From contig CAJNDS010002105.1 of assembly GCA_905221605.1 (NCBI GenBank), positions 546,001-610,000 on the forward strand: a stretch of DNA of 64,000 nt. The letters are read 5' to 3'. Made by a program: the position numbers and the translations under genes. Below the pieces are notes generated by a model. It worked only from the letters and a program-made list of their open reading frames with translations. It ran no database searches and had not been told where the DNA came from. Each line of letters starts with the position of its first letter. Position 1 is the stretch's first letter. Source of the stretch: Symbiodinium natans. Lineage: Eukaryota; Sar; Dinophyceae; Suessiales; Symbiodiniaceae. Below are positions 1 through 10,729 of the stretch, one piece after another.

Positions 1-242
1 CTCAACGTTGCGATTCTGGAAGCAGGTGCTGCCGCAGTGGCCTCGGCCGCCTCAGCCCGTCGTTCGAAGAGGGCCCTCCCCCAGCGTAGCCGCAATCAGC
101 GCGTGGCGATCTTAAAGTGCAACAATCCATCCTGCAGCGCCTCGCGACATTACGCTTGACGGACATAACCTTGTGGACTAGGGTTTTTGCTATTCCTGAG
201 GTGGCAGCTGTGGCCATGCATGGGACGCCGGTGTGCGCTGGC

Positions 243-3200
243 GTCGTTATCACAGGCGGAGCTGCTGGCGTTGGCTATGCCTATGCAGACGAGTTCTTGG
301 CTCGTGGGCACCAGGCAGGGTGAAATTTAGCTGGTGTTGGGTCTGCGATTTCATGAGCTTTAAGCCGTTACGTGCGTCAACACCGGTACTTCAGGTGGTC
401 ATTTGTGACGTGAAGGCTGTGGTGCTGTGTGAGGTGTGCTTTCATCGGTCACGCTGTGCCTAATGCCAGCGCATCAGGACTGCTCGTCGGCAGTGGAGTC
501 CTTGAAAGCGAAGCATGGCGAGAAAGCCAGCGCCCCGCCGCAACGATGATTAGAGAGAGAAAGAGAGAAGGGAAAGGTATGCTGTCCTTCAGCAAGCGTA
601 GCACAGCTTCGGCCTCAAGATGCCTCAAGCATACTTGTGCGGCTGCTGCTGCAGCTGCTGCTGCTGCAGCTGCAGCTGCTGCAGCTTTTGTGCCGGGTGT
701 ATAGCGTGCGTGGTGAGAACTTCACAGAGAATGTGTGTCTGTGTGTGTGTGTGTGCGGAAACATGCATCGGCAATGTAGCGAGAGACCTGGAGGCATCTA
801 TTCCACAACCTGTGACGTGTCCAGCATCGAAAGCATTAACAAGCTGATTGAGTTCGTGAAGAAGAGCATTGGCGTGGTGCATTATTGGCCCCTTGTCAGC
901 AAGTCGACGCCAGGTATGCTCATTGTTTCATGGGCATGGTGGCCACTGATACGGGAAGTCGTGCAAGGATCAACAATGCCGGCATCAATGGCGGGCGGAA
1001 GCGGTTTACAGAAATCACCCCAGAGATGGTTGAAACTGTGGTGCGCATCGGCCTCACGTCATGTTTTCTTGCACTTGCATGCTGTCCAGTGAGCGATGGC
1101 CACATGCAGACAGCTGAGGTGTGAACTTGGGCACCACGACTTGATTTACAGTATAGAGCGTTTGCCGTAAGCTCTAGCTTGCTGAGGTGCACTGCCTTTC
1201 TGTTGTGAGAGAAAGTTGCGGGGCCCACCGGCACTTGAGGTGGCATTGTCCTTTGTACACATGCCGCTATGAGAATGATGGAGGAACAGTGCCTCGCATG
1301 CATTACTGTAGTACTTACTTGTACTTTCCGTCACCATTGATCAGTGTCCGATTAAGCGGCTCTGCATGTGGCGCATGATCTGCATGTTGTCATGTGAGCG
1401 AGCACTAGCAAGGAAAGGCGTGGAGAGCCACATTTTCAACACGGTCGGCAGTGGCGCAGTTGCCTCAGAAAACCTGCGATATCCTGGCATGCCGGCTGCA
1501 AAGGCCTGTCAAGTGGGCCTTGTCAGGAGGTTCGCACATGTTCTGGTTTCCTCGATGTTCTTCATGTCTGCACCCATGGCTCCCCCGACTTGCGTTCATT
1601 CTGCCCGCAGCAGCCCCCTTAAACCAATGCCACACCGGGGACGTCGGGAAGCAAGGGAAGTTTGCCTTACGCTACTTCAGTTCGCCAACATGCCCTACCG
1701 TTTGGCAAGTTCAATGTCAATCAATTTCCCATATAGTGCGTGGCTATCTTAGACGGGTGGCAAAAAGATTGCAAAAAGCGCGCTTTGCCGCCCCCCCGCC
1801 CCCACCCCACAGCACCAGCTTACTTGGCAGCCTGCATCCCTTACGAGCTCTACGTACGCAGCAGTCTAAAATCACCCCATGATGTCGGCGAGACGCGATA
1901 TGTTATGTGCTTGCTGGAGATGTTACGTGATGCCCATGATGCGTGCCATAGACAGAGCTGAGTTCGACAGTGCCGGGCAAGGGTTCAAATTTCGTGTGCT
2001 CTAGAAGACGCATCGCGCACCGTGTTCCACACCTCATGGATGTGAAGCAATCAGCAGAGAGAGAGTGTGAATCTGTGATGATCCCAAGAGATACTAAGGT
2101 CAAAGGTGGTGGCACGCCAGGTTACGTGACCTATGGTGCCACCAAGCGCGGCCTGCCGCAGATGACAGAGTCCTTGGTCAAGGAGATCGAGGCGACAAGC
2201 TGACGAACCACCCGTTGCACAGACGAGCGGGGTCGGGCGATTTCCAACCAAGCGCTTTTCCGTTTGTGCGCGGACACGTGTGTCCTGAATTGTTCAGGAA
2301 GGAGTGCAAGGGAAGCTTGGCTGCAGCGACGCTACAGCAATCTTCCAAGTTGGGGTCGGCTTAGGAACATGGTATGACCTGGTATGACAAGGTATGACAA
2401 GGTGGAGACGCCTGGAAAGGTGAACTGCCATTGTCTCTCGCCGGGTATGGTCTCCACCTGAGACGGCAGAAAGATTGCGGTCCTGATGCGTCGGCACTTG
2501 GTTCCGGTTGATATGAAGCTGAGGTCTTCACTGACCTGCTTCTGAACGACTCGACGCCTGAGTTGAGGAAGTTCCCCTTCGGGGTCCTGGCTGCGCAGCC
2601 AGAGGAGGTCTTGAGCGCCCTTGCAAGGGTTGATAGCATTGCAAGCGTCGGCCAGTGTAGGTAGCAAAAGATTTGGTGCCAAAGATCCTTGGTATCAGCG
2701 GCAACGGCAAGTCTGCTACCTGGCTTCATAGTGAGTTGGATGCATAAACATAGCATACGTAGTGTTGTCATACCTGTTTTTTTCTTTCCTGTGCCGGGGT
2801 TCCATCGTCGCGAGGCCCACTCGCATCAAAATCGCACTCGCCTAGGGCTTGGAGTTCTTGGGGTCTTGGGGGCTCCCGAAGCGTGACTTTCATCGCAAGT
2901 GGCATTTTTGTTGGCCTCGCGGATGGTGCCAAATCGCGCCCTTGCCAACGTGCTGTGCATGTTCCGTACTCGAAATCGTTTTCCACACATCACCCCGTGC
3001 ATCGTGAGTTGGGCTTGCACCGCTCAGTGTCGCAAAAAAGTGTTGGGCAGACGTGATATCCTGCGTTGGAGTTCGCTTAATTAATGTTCAGGTATTTATA
3101 AGTATTCCGCGGTGTTTTGCGGTGCTCTCTCCTCGGTCCCGTCCGTGTGTTCGGCCGAAAATACTTTACTTATCAACTGTGTGCAATGTGCAAAATCTCT

Positions 3201-3849
3201 GCATCTGTTCTTTTTGTGAGATACAAGTACGACTATCGTACCTTCATTGCGGGGCACAAGGCATGCAAACAAGCAAGCCTTCTCAAGCTGCACGCGCGGG
3301 CCTATCTCTCTGTGTGTGTGGGTGTGCCAGGTTGAGTTCCTCACAGTCGATAAGATCCTGACGAAGTTCTTTGGGCGCTTCATCCTCGGAGCTGCTTGGC
3401 CGGATGTCTGGCATTCACGCGTCAAGACGTCAGGATGGCCGAGTTGCTTCGTGAATTGAAGGTCGACGAAAGTAGGGGTACCTTATTATTAGACGGGAAT
3501 CTTACGATTTGGGGGTCTATGTTAAGGGCCCCTTATTTCCGTAAACACCCCCCAAAACGATTCCAGGAGAAATCGAAGTACATCGACGACGACGGCAACG
3601 TCATCCAAATGCCCGGTGCGCAGTACCAGGAGCATCCGAGAACAGAATGCGGTTTAGGGTTTAGGGTTTATCTTTAGGGTTTAGGGTTTAGGGTTTAGGG
3701 TTTAGGGTTTAGGGTTTAGGGTTTAGGGTTTAGCAGAAGCCCGGCGCAGACAGCTTTGCAGCAATTGTTGATACCCCACACATCAACAAACAGACACCAA
3801 CCTTCGGCAGGACAACGGCGTCCGAGTTCTCTACGATGGCATGAAGTAA
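243..3849 (+). CDS. Short-chain dehydrogenase/reductase, chlorophyll b reductase-like (NYC1/NOL type), multi-exon
   Basis: The product is an NAD(P)-dependent SDR oxidoreductase. Pieces in order: dinucleotide loop VITGGAAGVGYAYADEF (243-314, GC donor); CDVSSIESINKL (about 793-887, ending TG before a GC donor); INNAGINGG (968-about 1088), so that the join reads HYW-INNAG; HIFNTVGSGA (about 1411-1460), where the catalytic Ser would lie; YGATKRGLPQ with catalytic Tyr and Lys (2108-2191, GC donor); CHCLSPGM (2420-2449, GT donor); VFTDLLLNDSTPEL (from 2524); VEFLTVDKILTKFF (from 3331); YIDDDGNVIQMPG (about 3579-3630); and the end DNGVRVLYDGMK then TAA (3811-3849). The order and spacing follow plant NYC1/NOL, which reduces chlorophyll b to 7-hydroxymethyl chlorophyll a in plastids; the TDLLL and YLTP-like segments after the SDR core support that subfamily over a generic SDR. 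The 5' end, including any plastid leader, is not found and may lie before the window. Exon edges are approximate where only one splice site is clear. Confidence 0.8.
638..753. repeat. CTG/CAG trinucleotide run followed by a TG microsatellite
   Basis: About 638-690 is an interrupted run of CTG and CAG triplets, which is self-complementary and can fold. About 727-753 is a (TG)n run. Both sit in the first recognisable intron of the dehydrogenase gene, so the poly-Leu, poly-Ala and poly-Cys ORFs here are not protein. Confidence 0.85.
2370..2402. repeat. Short tandem repeat, about 10-bp unit GGTATGACAA
   Basis: Three near-identical copies of a roughly 10-base unit beginning GGTATGAC lie just upstream of the short exon at 2420-2449 of the dehydrogenase gene, so the repeat is intronic. 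Confidence 0.75.
3651..3734. repeat. Interstitial telomere-like array (TTTAGGG)n
   Basis: About eleven TTTAGGG units with one interruption. It lies between the exon ending in MPGAQYQ (about 3630, GA donor) and the last exon at 3811-3849 of the dehydrogenase gene, so on the best gene model it is inside the terminal intron rather than at a chromosome end. Confidence 0.9.
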
Positions 3850-6047
3850 GGAGTCACCAGTTGAGGAAACCTCAAAGAACCCAGAGATTTGATGCGAACT
3901 CCAAGAGTTTGCAATTTGCACACTGTACACAGACATGCCCACTGTCACTGACAGGACTAGCTGTTTAAGCGTTAATTTTTGGATTCCATGCGGCGTGAGA
4001 TGATGGTGGTCGACTTGTACCCACTGCGGGTTGTGCAGTGCAGAGTACCTGGGGTATGTTGCAATGTTCTCTGCCAACAGTGGCCAGCAGTCATGAGTTG
4101 CTGACGCCACCATTGTCGGCACGAGCCAGCGCTTCAAAGCCTGCGAACCATGGCATTCTGCCGTCCCACGATTGGAACCGACCTGTCATTTCTCCTATGA
4201 CAAGACCAGCTTGCCATCTGAGAGTTAAAAAAAGGCACCAAACAACTCTACCCACATGTTTTCCTTGAAGCCCTTAAAATCCGGGTATTCCCGGACCTGG
4301 TCTTTGCCACACATTTTCAGGCAGCATCGCTTCGCTTGCGCAGTGGAGCTCCCCTCTTTGGAGGTGGTCTCGACTGTCTGGACCTGAGACCTGAGTGGGG
4401 TCTCCTCCACAAGAAGGGAAAGCATGGCCTCACGTTAGGACCAGACGTTCCGGGAGCGTTTGACGTCGGAGGTGGTTGTGTGGGGACCTTAGTGTGAACT
4501 CTTGTGCCCTGTTTTGCCCCGGCAGAATGTGGCAAAATGTGGCAAAATGTGGCTTTGCGTGTTGGCTGGAGCATCTGCAGGCTGGCTTACGGGCTGCCGA
4601 TGAGCACAACGATAGCTACACATAGCTACCGATTCGCTTCCGTTTTGTTCTCCTTGGGCCGATGAATCCCTGATGAAGTTGAATGGTTCATATCCTGATA
4701 TCTTGGGGCCAAAGCTCCTGCACCGCATGGCTCCTTGCGCGCGTTTCAGGTCTGGAAAGTCCATGTACAAGTTGCTGAACTTGCGAGGTGGGGCAGCGCG
4801 AGCAGCGCCCGCGCTTGTTTTTTTTTGCATGCCAGCAGCAGAGAACCAGTTGCCGAGTCATGTGCAATTGCTTGGCCGTATGCAGCTGCCGTCGTCTTCT
4901 GGCAGTGAACTTCGTAGACATACGGAGACAATTCCAATGGCCGAAGGCCATCAGACAGGTAACCTACAAGCAATACTTTCTCATCAGCATGCTGACATAC
5001 AGACTGCATGCGATCTGGACACATGACCTGGAGCCACTGTTCAGTATAAAGCTTTTTAGTAACTTTAATTGCTTCTATGGGCAACTTTTTTCGACTTCGC
5101 CTTAGCAGCTGTGGAGCCATGTGCACATGAGGGGGCTGCTCAAACTTCTGGTACTTTCAGCTCCGGTGCTGGGCTGAAATACTTGTGACCCCACTGCAAC
5201 CGCGTGCTAGTTGAGCTGACTGCTAGACATTGCCGTGTGCACACTTGCAGCCAGGCAAGCAGAAATCCTTGGCAAGCAGAGAAAGCAACCATGACGAAGC
5301 GAACCCCAAAACTGCCAAGGTCTGCGGCTGCTGACCTCTATGGAGCTGAATGGATCATGGGATGTTTGCGAAGAAGGTCAGGTTAGCAAGCCTCACAAAT
5401 CTGGCAATCCAGATTTAATCGAACCTTGGTTTGCAGGGACTGAAGGTTGCTCTCCCGATTTTGATTTCGGTACTGTCTGGAACTGTACTTGCGTGATGTG
5501 CCCGCCAGCAAGGAACTGATGTGGCCTTGCGGGCCTGAAAAGCCACTGCCTCAAACACTGCCTGTGCTCAAACTATCTCTGTCACAGAGTTGTAGAAGAA
5601 GATGATAGAAGATGCGTCGTGCAATCAGGCTTCTGACGCCGGATCAATTCTCTCCCGAGCAGCAGGCACTGCAGGACAGGAGCAGCGACGCTCAGAGTTC
5701 CTTCTGCAAGACCTCTTGAAAGCTCGAGGTACCCCCGAGGTGTAATACTGTAACCTCTGTAACCGTAGCGCAGTGGTAGTGGTCACTCCGGTGGGACCGG
5801 TGGATCCTCGTTGTGCTTGGTTCGTATTGTAAGTGGTGCATCGTGAATTGATGGTGTATTGTTGGTTGATGGGTTGGTGAGCCAGTTGCCTCGGAAAAGA
5901 CCCTAAACCCCAAGCTTTGCAGCTGAGTGGCAGCATCTGGGCTTGAATGTACTTTGGTCCAGCTTGTGGGCATACTTCACTGTTCTGGGGTTTGCCCAAG
6001 CGCACAAGCACGGAAACCGGATTACGTGGTTGCCGCCTGCAAGCAAA
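3850..6047. other. Unassigned stretch
   Basis: No family could be recognised in either strand. The forward and reverse ORFs are short and do not join with sensible splice phases. A short triplication of AATGTGGCAA occurs near 4528-4556. The stretch probably holds the 3' flank of the dehydrogenase gene and the promoter region of the next gene. Confidence 0.4.
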
Positions 6048-6894
6048 ATGAGCCGTCTTCTCTGCCGGCTCTATCTTCTGACGGCCATGTGGGCGCGTGG
6101 TGACGGCGAGGCAGATGGTAAGCAGATTCTGGACGCGAGGCTCGGCGCTCCACCACCACAACCTCAGATGCCAACAGTCTCTCCTGTCATCCCGACCACC
6201 CCCGCGCCGATCATCTCGCCGAACAAGCCGGGCTGCGCTGTCGATATCACCACCGCCATCTACGACATCGCAACCTTCGCAAAGTACATCATGTACTCGA
6301 CAACCGACTGCTCCCAGCCAGGTCAGATCGCCACAGTCTGTGCCGACGTCATTCTGCAAACGGTGCGATACATGGCGAAAACCGCCGGAATCCTTTCTGA
6401 TGCGGTCTTCACATGTGGCAAATCAACGCTGGATGCAGCCAAACTATCGCCGACTCGCTCGGAGAGCTGGCTACGTTGCGTTGATGGAGATCACGTGTAA
6501 AGGACAGGGACTGTCCTGTTCATCCCAAGTATTCAACTTCCTGTCCTCCGGGCTGCATGCTGCGAAGAACATCGACACAGCCATCCTACAATGCCCCATG
6601 CGCGGTGGTGATGATGGCGGTGACGATGGTGGAGTCGATGGTGATGGCGGTGATGGTGGCGACGGTGGCAGCATTGCTCCCGCAACGACGGCGGCACCCC
6701 CGCCCAACCTGACGCCTGACCAGGTTGCGCAGTTCTATCCGAATGGGCCCGACGGCGCACCACCTGTTCTCGGATCAAGCCCTGACCGCCTGCTGCTGGG
6801 GTCATCGCTGCGTGGCAAAGGATGGCATCCATCAAAGCCTGCAGCAGCCAAATCCCGTTCCATTCTTCCGACGTCCGCGGAGGGCCTGGAGTGA
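6048..6894 (+). pseudogene. Secreted Cys/helix-repeat protein with two frame breaks (dinoflagellate-type)
   Basis: The start at 6048 gives MSRLLCRLYLLTAMWA, a plausible signal peptide, then a Pro-rich linker and a repeat in which a Cys opens a helix: CAVDITTAIYDIATFAKYI, then CADVILQTVRYMAKTAGIL, ending FTC. The same pattern continues as CSQTIADSLGELATL but in a different frame (from about 6422), and then as CSSQVFNFLSSGLHAAKNI in the third frame (from about 6478). A Gly/Asp tract at about 6603-6672 and a Pro/Thr segment follow. Each change is a -1 shift with no room for an intron, so the copy is either decayed or carries sequencing indels. Proteins with this Cys-x2-D-[IV] helical repeat behind a signal peptide are common in dinoflagellates, as I recall; their function is unknown. 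The end of coding is uncertain; the frame runs open to 6894. Confidence 0.55.
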
Positions 6895-9800
6895 GGCGGC
6901 GGTGCCGCGTTGCTTAGAGTTCGAGAGCCTAGTAAGCCGACGACCCTATAAAACTCGAGCCGTGCATGCCTTAACGCGAAAACCCTTTCCCCCAAGCATC
7001 AAACGCAGGGATATCGAGCGGCTTGATTGGCACAGCAAAGCTCACCTGTCAAGGTGAACAACAGGGCTGCCAGTGCTCAGGAAGTGCAGCTCTTCTAAAG
7101 TTTCTAAAGTGGAATCTTGAAGCCATCCCCCATCTCCAGACTGCCGGCCTTCCCTGCAGCTTGAGCACTCGGCATGGCAGCCTTGATAGCGGCAAGGCGA
7201 CTTGTTCCAAGCCAGAATTGCAAGCGAATGGTTCAGCAGTCTAGCATTTCACGGGCCGAGACTCATGCTGGCGCCTTAGCTTGCCTGAACCCTTTGGTGC
7301 CCAATGCATGCCCTCAATCATCTTAATCCGATTGTCTCACCATTGTTTCACTCATGGTCGGTCCGTGGCATTCGGTTGAACCAGGTGAAGCGCTTTTTTC
7401 GATGACTTGTTGTACTGCAGATTTCCACTGCATGCAAACAGTTAAAGGCTTAGATGGTTGTGGTATCTAGAATCTAGACCCACGTAGAAGCAGGACTTAG
7501 GCAATGAACTGTGGCTGCAAGGCAGTCTGCATACCCAAATAGTAGGATTCTCTGCTTGAGTCTCCTGCTTTTAACAGGTACAACCCCCCTGTAGATTTCT
7601 ATGTTCGGGTTAGTTTCACCCGTGCCGCACTCCTTATCTTCGGATGTGCGGGGGCTGAGTGAGGTGAGTCTCCTGCTTTTGATCCAGCCAGTGCACTGTA
7701 TAGGAAATGGCTTGAGAAAGAAAACCTTGCGCAGTTCATGTTGCCGGATGCATGTTGCATGCTTTGCATGGGGCTCCGCAGACGTGGTGGCACGAAACAT
7801 ACAAAGCCACACTGAGCTTAGCGGAACCCTCTCCGTGCCGCATTGCGCAGATGCAGCAAGAGAGACAGTAGACGTCCTAGGCTGACTGTCGCGCTATGAC
7901 CACGCGACATGGCAAAAGACCAGCATCAGCACACGCGTGCATAGCAAGGAGCCTTATCTGCGAACATCACCATCGCGTCGACACGAGTCTCCCCATCGCG
8001 ATCCTTTCAAGTGTTTGTCGGAACCTTCAGAAACTCCGTGAGCGCATCGTGCCAAGCAAAGGCCCATCCATTCTAAAAGAAGTACCATGCTCTGCACGAT
8101 ACCAGCAGACACGGACTATCATCAAGCGATTCGCACCCAATGCAGGTTGCGCAGAGACGAAATCATGAAGCCAATGGTCTTGTCGGTCGCATGGCCCTCC
8201 TTTGCTGGCTTTGGCGTACCGCCTTCCAGTGAGCGGCCATGGGACCATGGGATGCGGCCCTGGGCCCATACGACTTCGAGCCAGGGGAAAAGACCACATG
8301 CCGGTGCTGGCCCGAAACCTCATGGGAATACCACGACTGGCTTCCGGAAGAACCTCAACGAGCACTTGCCGAGATGGAGAAGATCAAGTGCATGAACGCG
8401 ACAGTGCCAACTGCAACAAACACAAGTGCAAACTCCGGAAACCTCAAAAGAGCAAAGCAGAAGTGCAGGTGCAGATGTGTGCAGAGAGCACGATGGTTGT
8501 AGCCCACACACGAGAACTCCGACAGGATTCATGGCACCGGGTCACAGGGCACTGTGTCATGCGAACCCAACGGCGCGATGCAGCAGAGGCAAAAATCACA
8601 TGAAGGAAGGTTCGATGGTAGGCATGGGTCGGGCTACCTTCCTCAAAACCCGAAATGAGAGGAAAGTGAACCAGAGTGTGTGATGGGAGCTCGCCTTAAC
8701 GCGCAAGATGCAGGAAGAAGCCAGCAAGTCGCCTGAGCCCATCAATGTCCTCGTGACTGACGCGGACCGTGCTTCAATAAATCACTAGTGTGTATTTGAT
8801 GTTCATGCTAAGTGAAGTTTGGAGCAGTCGAGCTATTCGCAAGTCCAGCTGTTCAAGGATCGCAGGCAGCACGTTGTGCACTGCGCGTCCCGTGCGACTG
8901 GAGTCGACTCTGTGGATTCTATAGGCCTTGTGCATCCTTGTCATCACTTGTCGCAATTTGCTCCTTGCCCTTGACGGTTTTAGTATCTTTCTCCACCGTC
9001 AGGGGCGACCAGCAAGTCGGCAAGCGAAACGGAAAGCGAGGCATACGACGGCTTCTTTGGAAGTTGGCGGCGAAGACCCTTGGGCTGAACATACTGCTCT
9101 GCTGCACCTCCCCTCCGCTGCGTGAGCTCACCATTGTGCCTGCCAGTGTACGACCGCATGGCGCTGCTTTTTTGGCTTTCCTGGCGGCTCGCACGAATTC
9201 AGGCTTCAAGAAGACTTTCTTCGGCGCATCTTCGTCCACGAGCAATGGCAAAAGTGGAGCTGAGAGCCATGCCTGTCATTTATGCAGGTCTTGTTGCAGG
9301 TCTTGCAGAGCCGAGCTGCTCCAGACCCTCTATAGAACGCTTCTCTGACCTTTTCGATGAAGTCTGGGTATGCCCCCACAACTGACTTGACTGGAGACCG
9401 AAGGATTGACACCCTGCCGGCAGAGGACTTTGCCCTGAATCTATTGGAGCTGAGTCTGGCGGTTTGTGCTTCTTGGCCTTTAATACCTAGCCGACCTAGC
9501 CCCAAAGATGCACTTCCAACATCCCCAGCTTGCTCTGACACTGAGGATGCTAGCACCGAGATCTTGCAGGAGTTCGCAAGAAAAGCGCAGCAGGATGGGC
9601 TTCTTCGCAAGCTCCTGCATCGTTGCGCTGCCATGTGCGCTCATATGCTTTCTCATGGGATTTGAGACTCTGAAGGACGGGGAGAAAAACTACAAGGTTC
9701 TGAAGCGGCTGGTAATGTTGGCTCGGACTGTTGGCCTCATCGCTGACGCAGGCATCCTGGCATCCTCTTAGATAAGGGATTTCGGCTCTCGAATAGTTGG

Positions 9801-10729
9801 GAGGTTTGTCCGATGTTGTGGATCCTGCATGTTCGGCGCATGTCGGTGCTGTATAGCACCTATTTGGTTTGGTCCGCTCTTCTTTTCGGTGTGTCTTGTG
9901 CGCTTCCCTCCACTTGCGAACAAGCAAGCAGCAAATTGGAAAAGGAGTGAGTTTCATTTTCGGCACAGCTTGTCATGGCCACGCCGAAGCTGCAATTTAC
10001 CGGTCGTTGCAGCATGTCCTGGTAGGGTACTGGGACTGCCTCTACAAAGGCACCCTGAATTCGCGAAGACCTGGGCAGTGTGAGTGTCAGGTTCTGGCGG
10101 CGCTGGCAGCATCTCCTGTCAGTTGCCGATGCCAGTCCGAGATCTTGCCCAGGCGTTCATGCAGGCGGGGCGGTCGCCCATGACACATGTCGCAGCCTGG
10201 CAGAGACATGCACATGTACACACGTATATATATATATATATGTGTATATACATTATATATATATGCATATAATATTATATTTATATTTACACAACAAGCT
10301 GGTGGCATGATCAGGACGATCTCAGCAGCATTGAGTTGATCGCCGAACAAGGCCGATGTTCCAGAGCTTGGCCGGTGATCCTCAATCCAGACTGAGAGCC
10401 TGCAAGCGGACAGAAGAGTGGCGCAGGTGAGTTTTCTGGATTTTCCAGTCAATGTACCACAGCCGAGTTTGGGGAGTCGCTTGGCAAAAACAACTCACCC
10501 ATCTGCTTCTCGATCGACTTTGAGATGAGGTCGGGCCTCGCCTCCAGCCCCACGGAAGGTGGCAGCTTCCCAGATGCAAATTCAAGTGTGCAGTTCGGAC
10601 GTCATCTCAACATCTGCCTCCTCTTTGGCTAAAAGTGCAATGTAAGGCAGTACTGAGCTGGGCCAGCCACAGAGGCCTTTGCTGGGACAGGTGGCTTGTC
10701 AAAGGCTTTCCCCGCCTTGCCATCGCCAG
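6895..10729. other. Unassigned stretch with conflicting coding hints near 9.0-9.5 kb
   Basis: No recognisable gene. Between 9206 and 9480 the minus strand has a Cys-rich reading (CKTCNKTC, then HFCHC) preceded by YPDFIEKVREAF, which could be a zinc-binding exon; the plus strand over the same bases also reads as plausible protein (MAKVELRAMPVIYAGLVAG). Neither is backed by a neighbour with compatible splicing. The remainder, including 7.0-8.8 kb, shows only short ORFs. Confidence 0.3.
10224..10290. repeat. AT/GTAT microsatellite
   Basis: Alternating TA and GTATA units with short interruptions. It is non-coding; the Tyr/Ile/His-rich ORFs across it are artefacts of the repeat. Confidence 0.9.

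Noticed and set aside
637-700. Poly-Leu, poly-Ala and poly-Cys peptides
   Set aside because: They are translations of a CTG/CAG repeat within an intron in all frames.
5625-6359. 244-codon minus-strand open frame
   Set aside because: It covers the secreted repeat protein in antisense, has no motif, and is full of Arg, Cys and Thr runs as expected from a shadow.
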